Of a stretch of DNA of 38,529 bases, positions 38,514 to 38,529 are shown piece after piece (position 1 is the stretch's first letter; each line of letters opens with the position of its first letter). The stretch comes from a virus. The stretch is from the IMG/VR virus record IMGVR_UViG_3300033145_000381, positions 1 to 38,529 of that record; one strand, written 5' to 3'. The position numbers and the translations under genes were made by a program. Below the pieces are notes generated by a model. The model saw nothing but the letters and a program-made list of their open reading frames with translations, was not told the origin of the DNA and did no database searches.

Positions 38514-38529
38514 AATAAAACGCAAAAAC
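38416..38529. repeat. Terminal direct repeat, right copy
   Basis: Identical to bases 1-114; joining the ends restores the acetyltransferase-portal junction with an 11-base overlap. See the left copy for the interpretation. Confidence 0.95.

Noticed and set aside
1-38529. CRISPR arrays or insertion sequences
   Set aside because: No regularly spaced repeat-spacer pattern (the 22-bp iterons have no variable spacers of CRISPR length) and no transposase motif was seen.

Overview
This window reads as a complete tailed-phage genome with T7-like (podovirus) morphogenesis genes. The first 114 bases are repeated exactly as the last 114, so it is a circular or terminally redundant assembly of about 38,415 unique bases. 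Every credible gene is on the + strand, with Shine-Dalgarno sites and start/stop overlaps throughout. A lipoprotein signal, several Sec-type signal peptides, a Wzy/WaaL-type O-antigen enzyme and a T7-lysozyme-like amidase point to a Gram-negative host. Nothing identifies the host further. I see no RNA polymerase, DNA polymerase, primase, helicase, integrase, CI-type repressor, tRNA or CRISPR array.

Layout (circular). Packaging and head, about 35.4 kb through the junction to 4.6 kb: consensus-like promoter, structured leader RNA, small and large terminase, two small genes, a GNAT acetyltransferase, portal, Bbp19-like protein, scaffold, capsid, putative decoration protein, then a rho-independent terminator where T7 has its own after gene 10. 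Tail and ejection, 4.6-16.5 kb: tail tubular A and B, gp14/15/16-like internal virion proteins, tail fibre, coiled-coil protein and a small beta-rich protein. Exported/host-interaction region, 16.5-23.8 kb: three signal-peptide proteins of different base composition, membrane and coiled-coil proteins, a permuted papain-like hydrolase, a lipoprotein, and a promoter driving a secreted beta-rich protein plus the O-antigen polymerase/ligase-like protein. Early/replication region, 23.8-35.4 kb: promoter with a direct-repeat operator, ribbon-helix-helix/zinc protein, secreted endolysin, a Cas4/RecB-like nuclease fused to an RDF-like domain, RusA resolvase, RecF/SMC-like ATPase, C39-like cysteine-peptidase-like protein, a replication-O DNA-binding domain, a Phd-like antitoxin, many small zinc-finger or membrane proteins, and a candidate origin.

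How it fits together: a T7-like virion is combined with lambda-like theta replication (O-type DNA-binding domain, palindromic 22-bp iterons, DnaA boxes, AT-rich stretch) and a nuclease/RusA/ATPase recombination set, with host enzymes doing the synthesis. The observations I rate most interesting are the iteron origin and its lone relative upstream of the terminase promoter, the structured RNA at the 5' end of the terminase transcript, the fused nuclease-RDF gene that keeps a strong internal ribosome binding site, the tandem-duplication scar at 16.5 kb, the run of exported proteins with an O-antigen polymerase, and the excess of GATC (and CCGG) outside a 4-kb compositional island.
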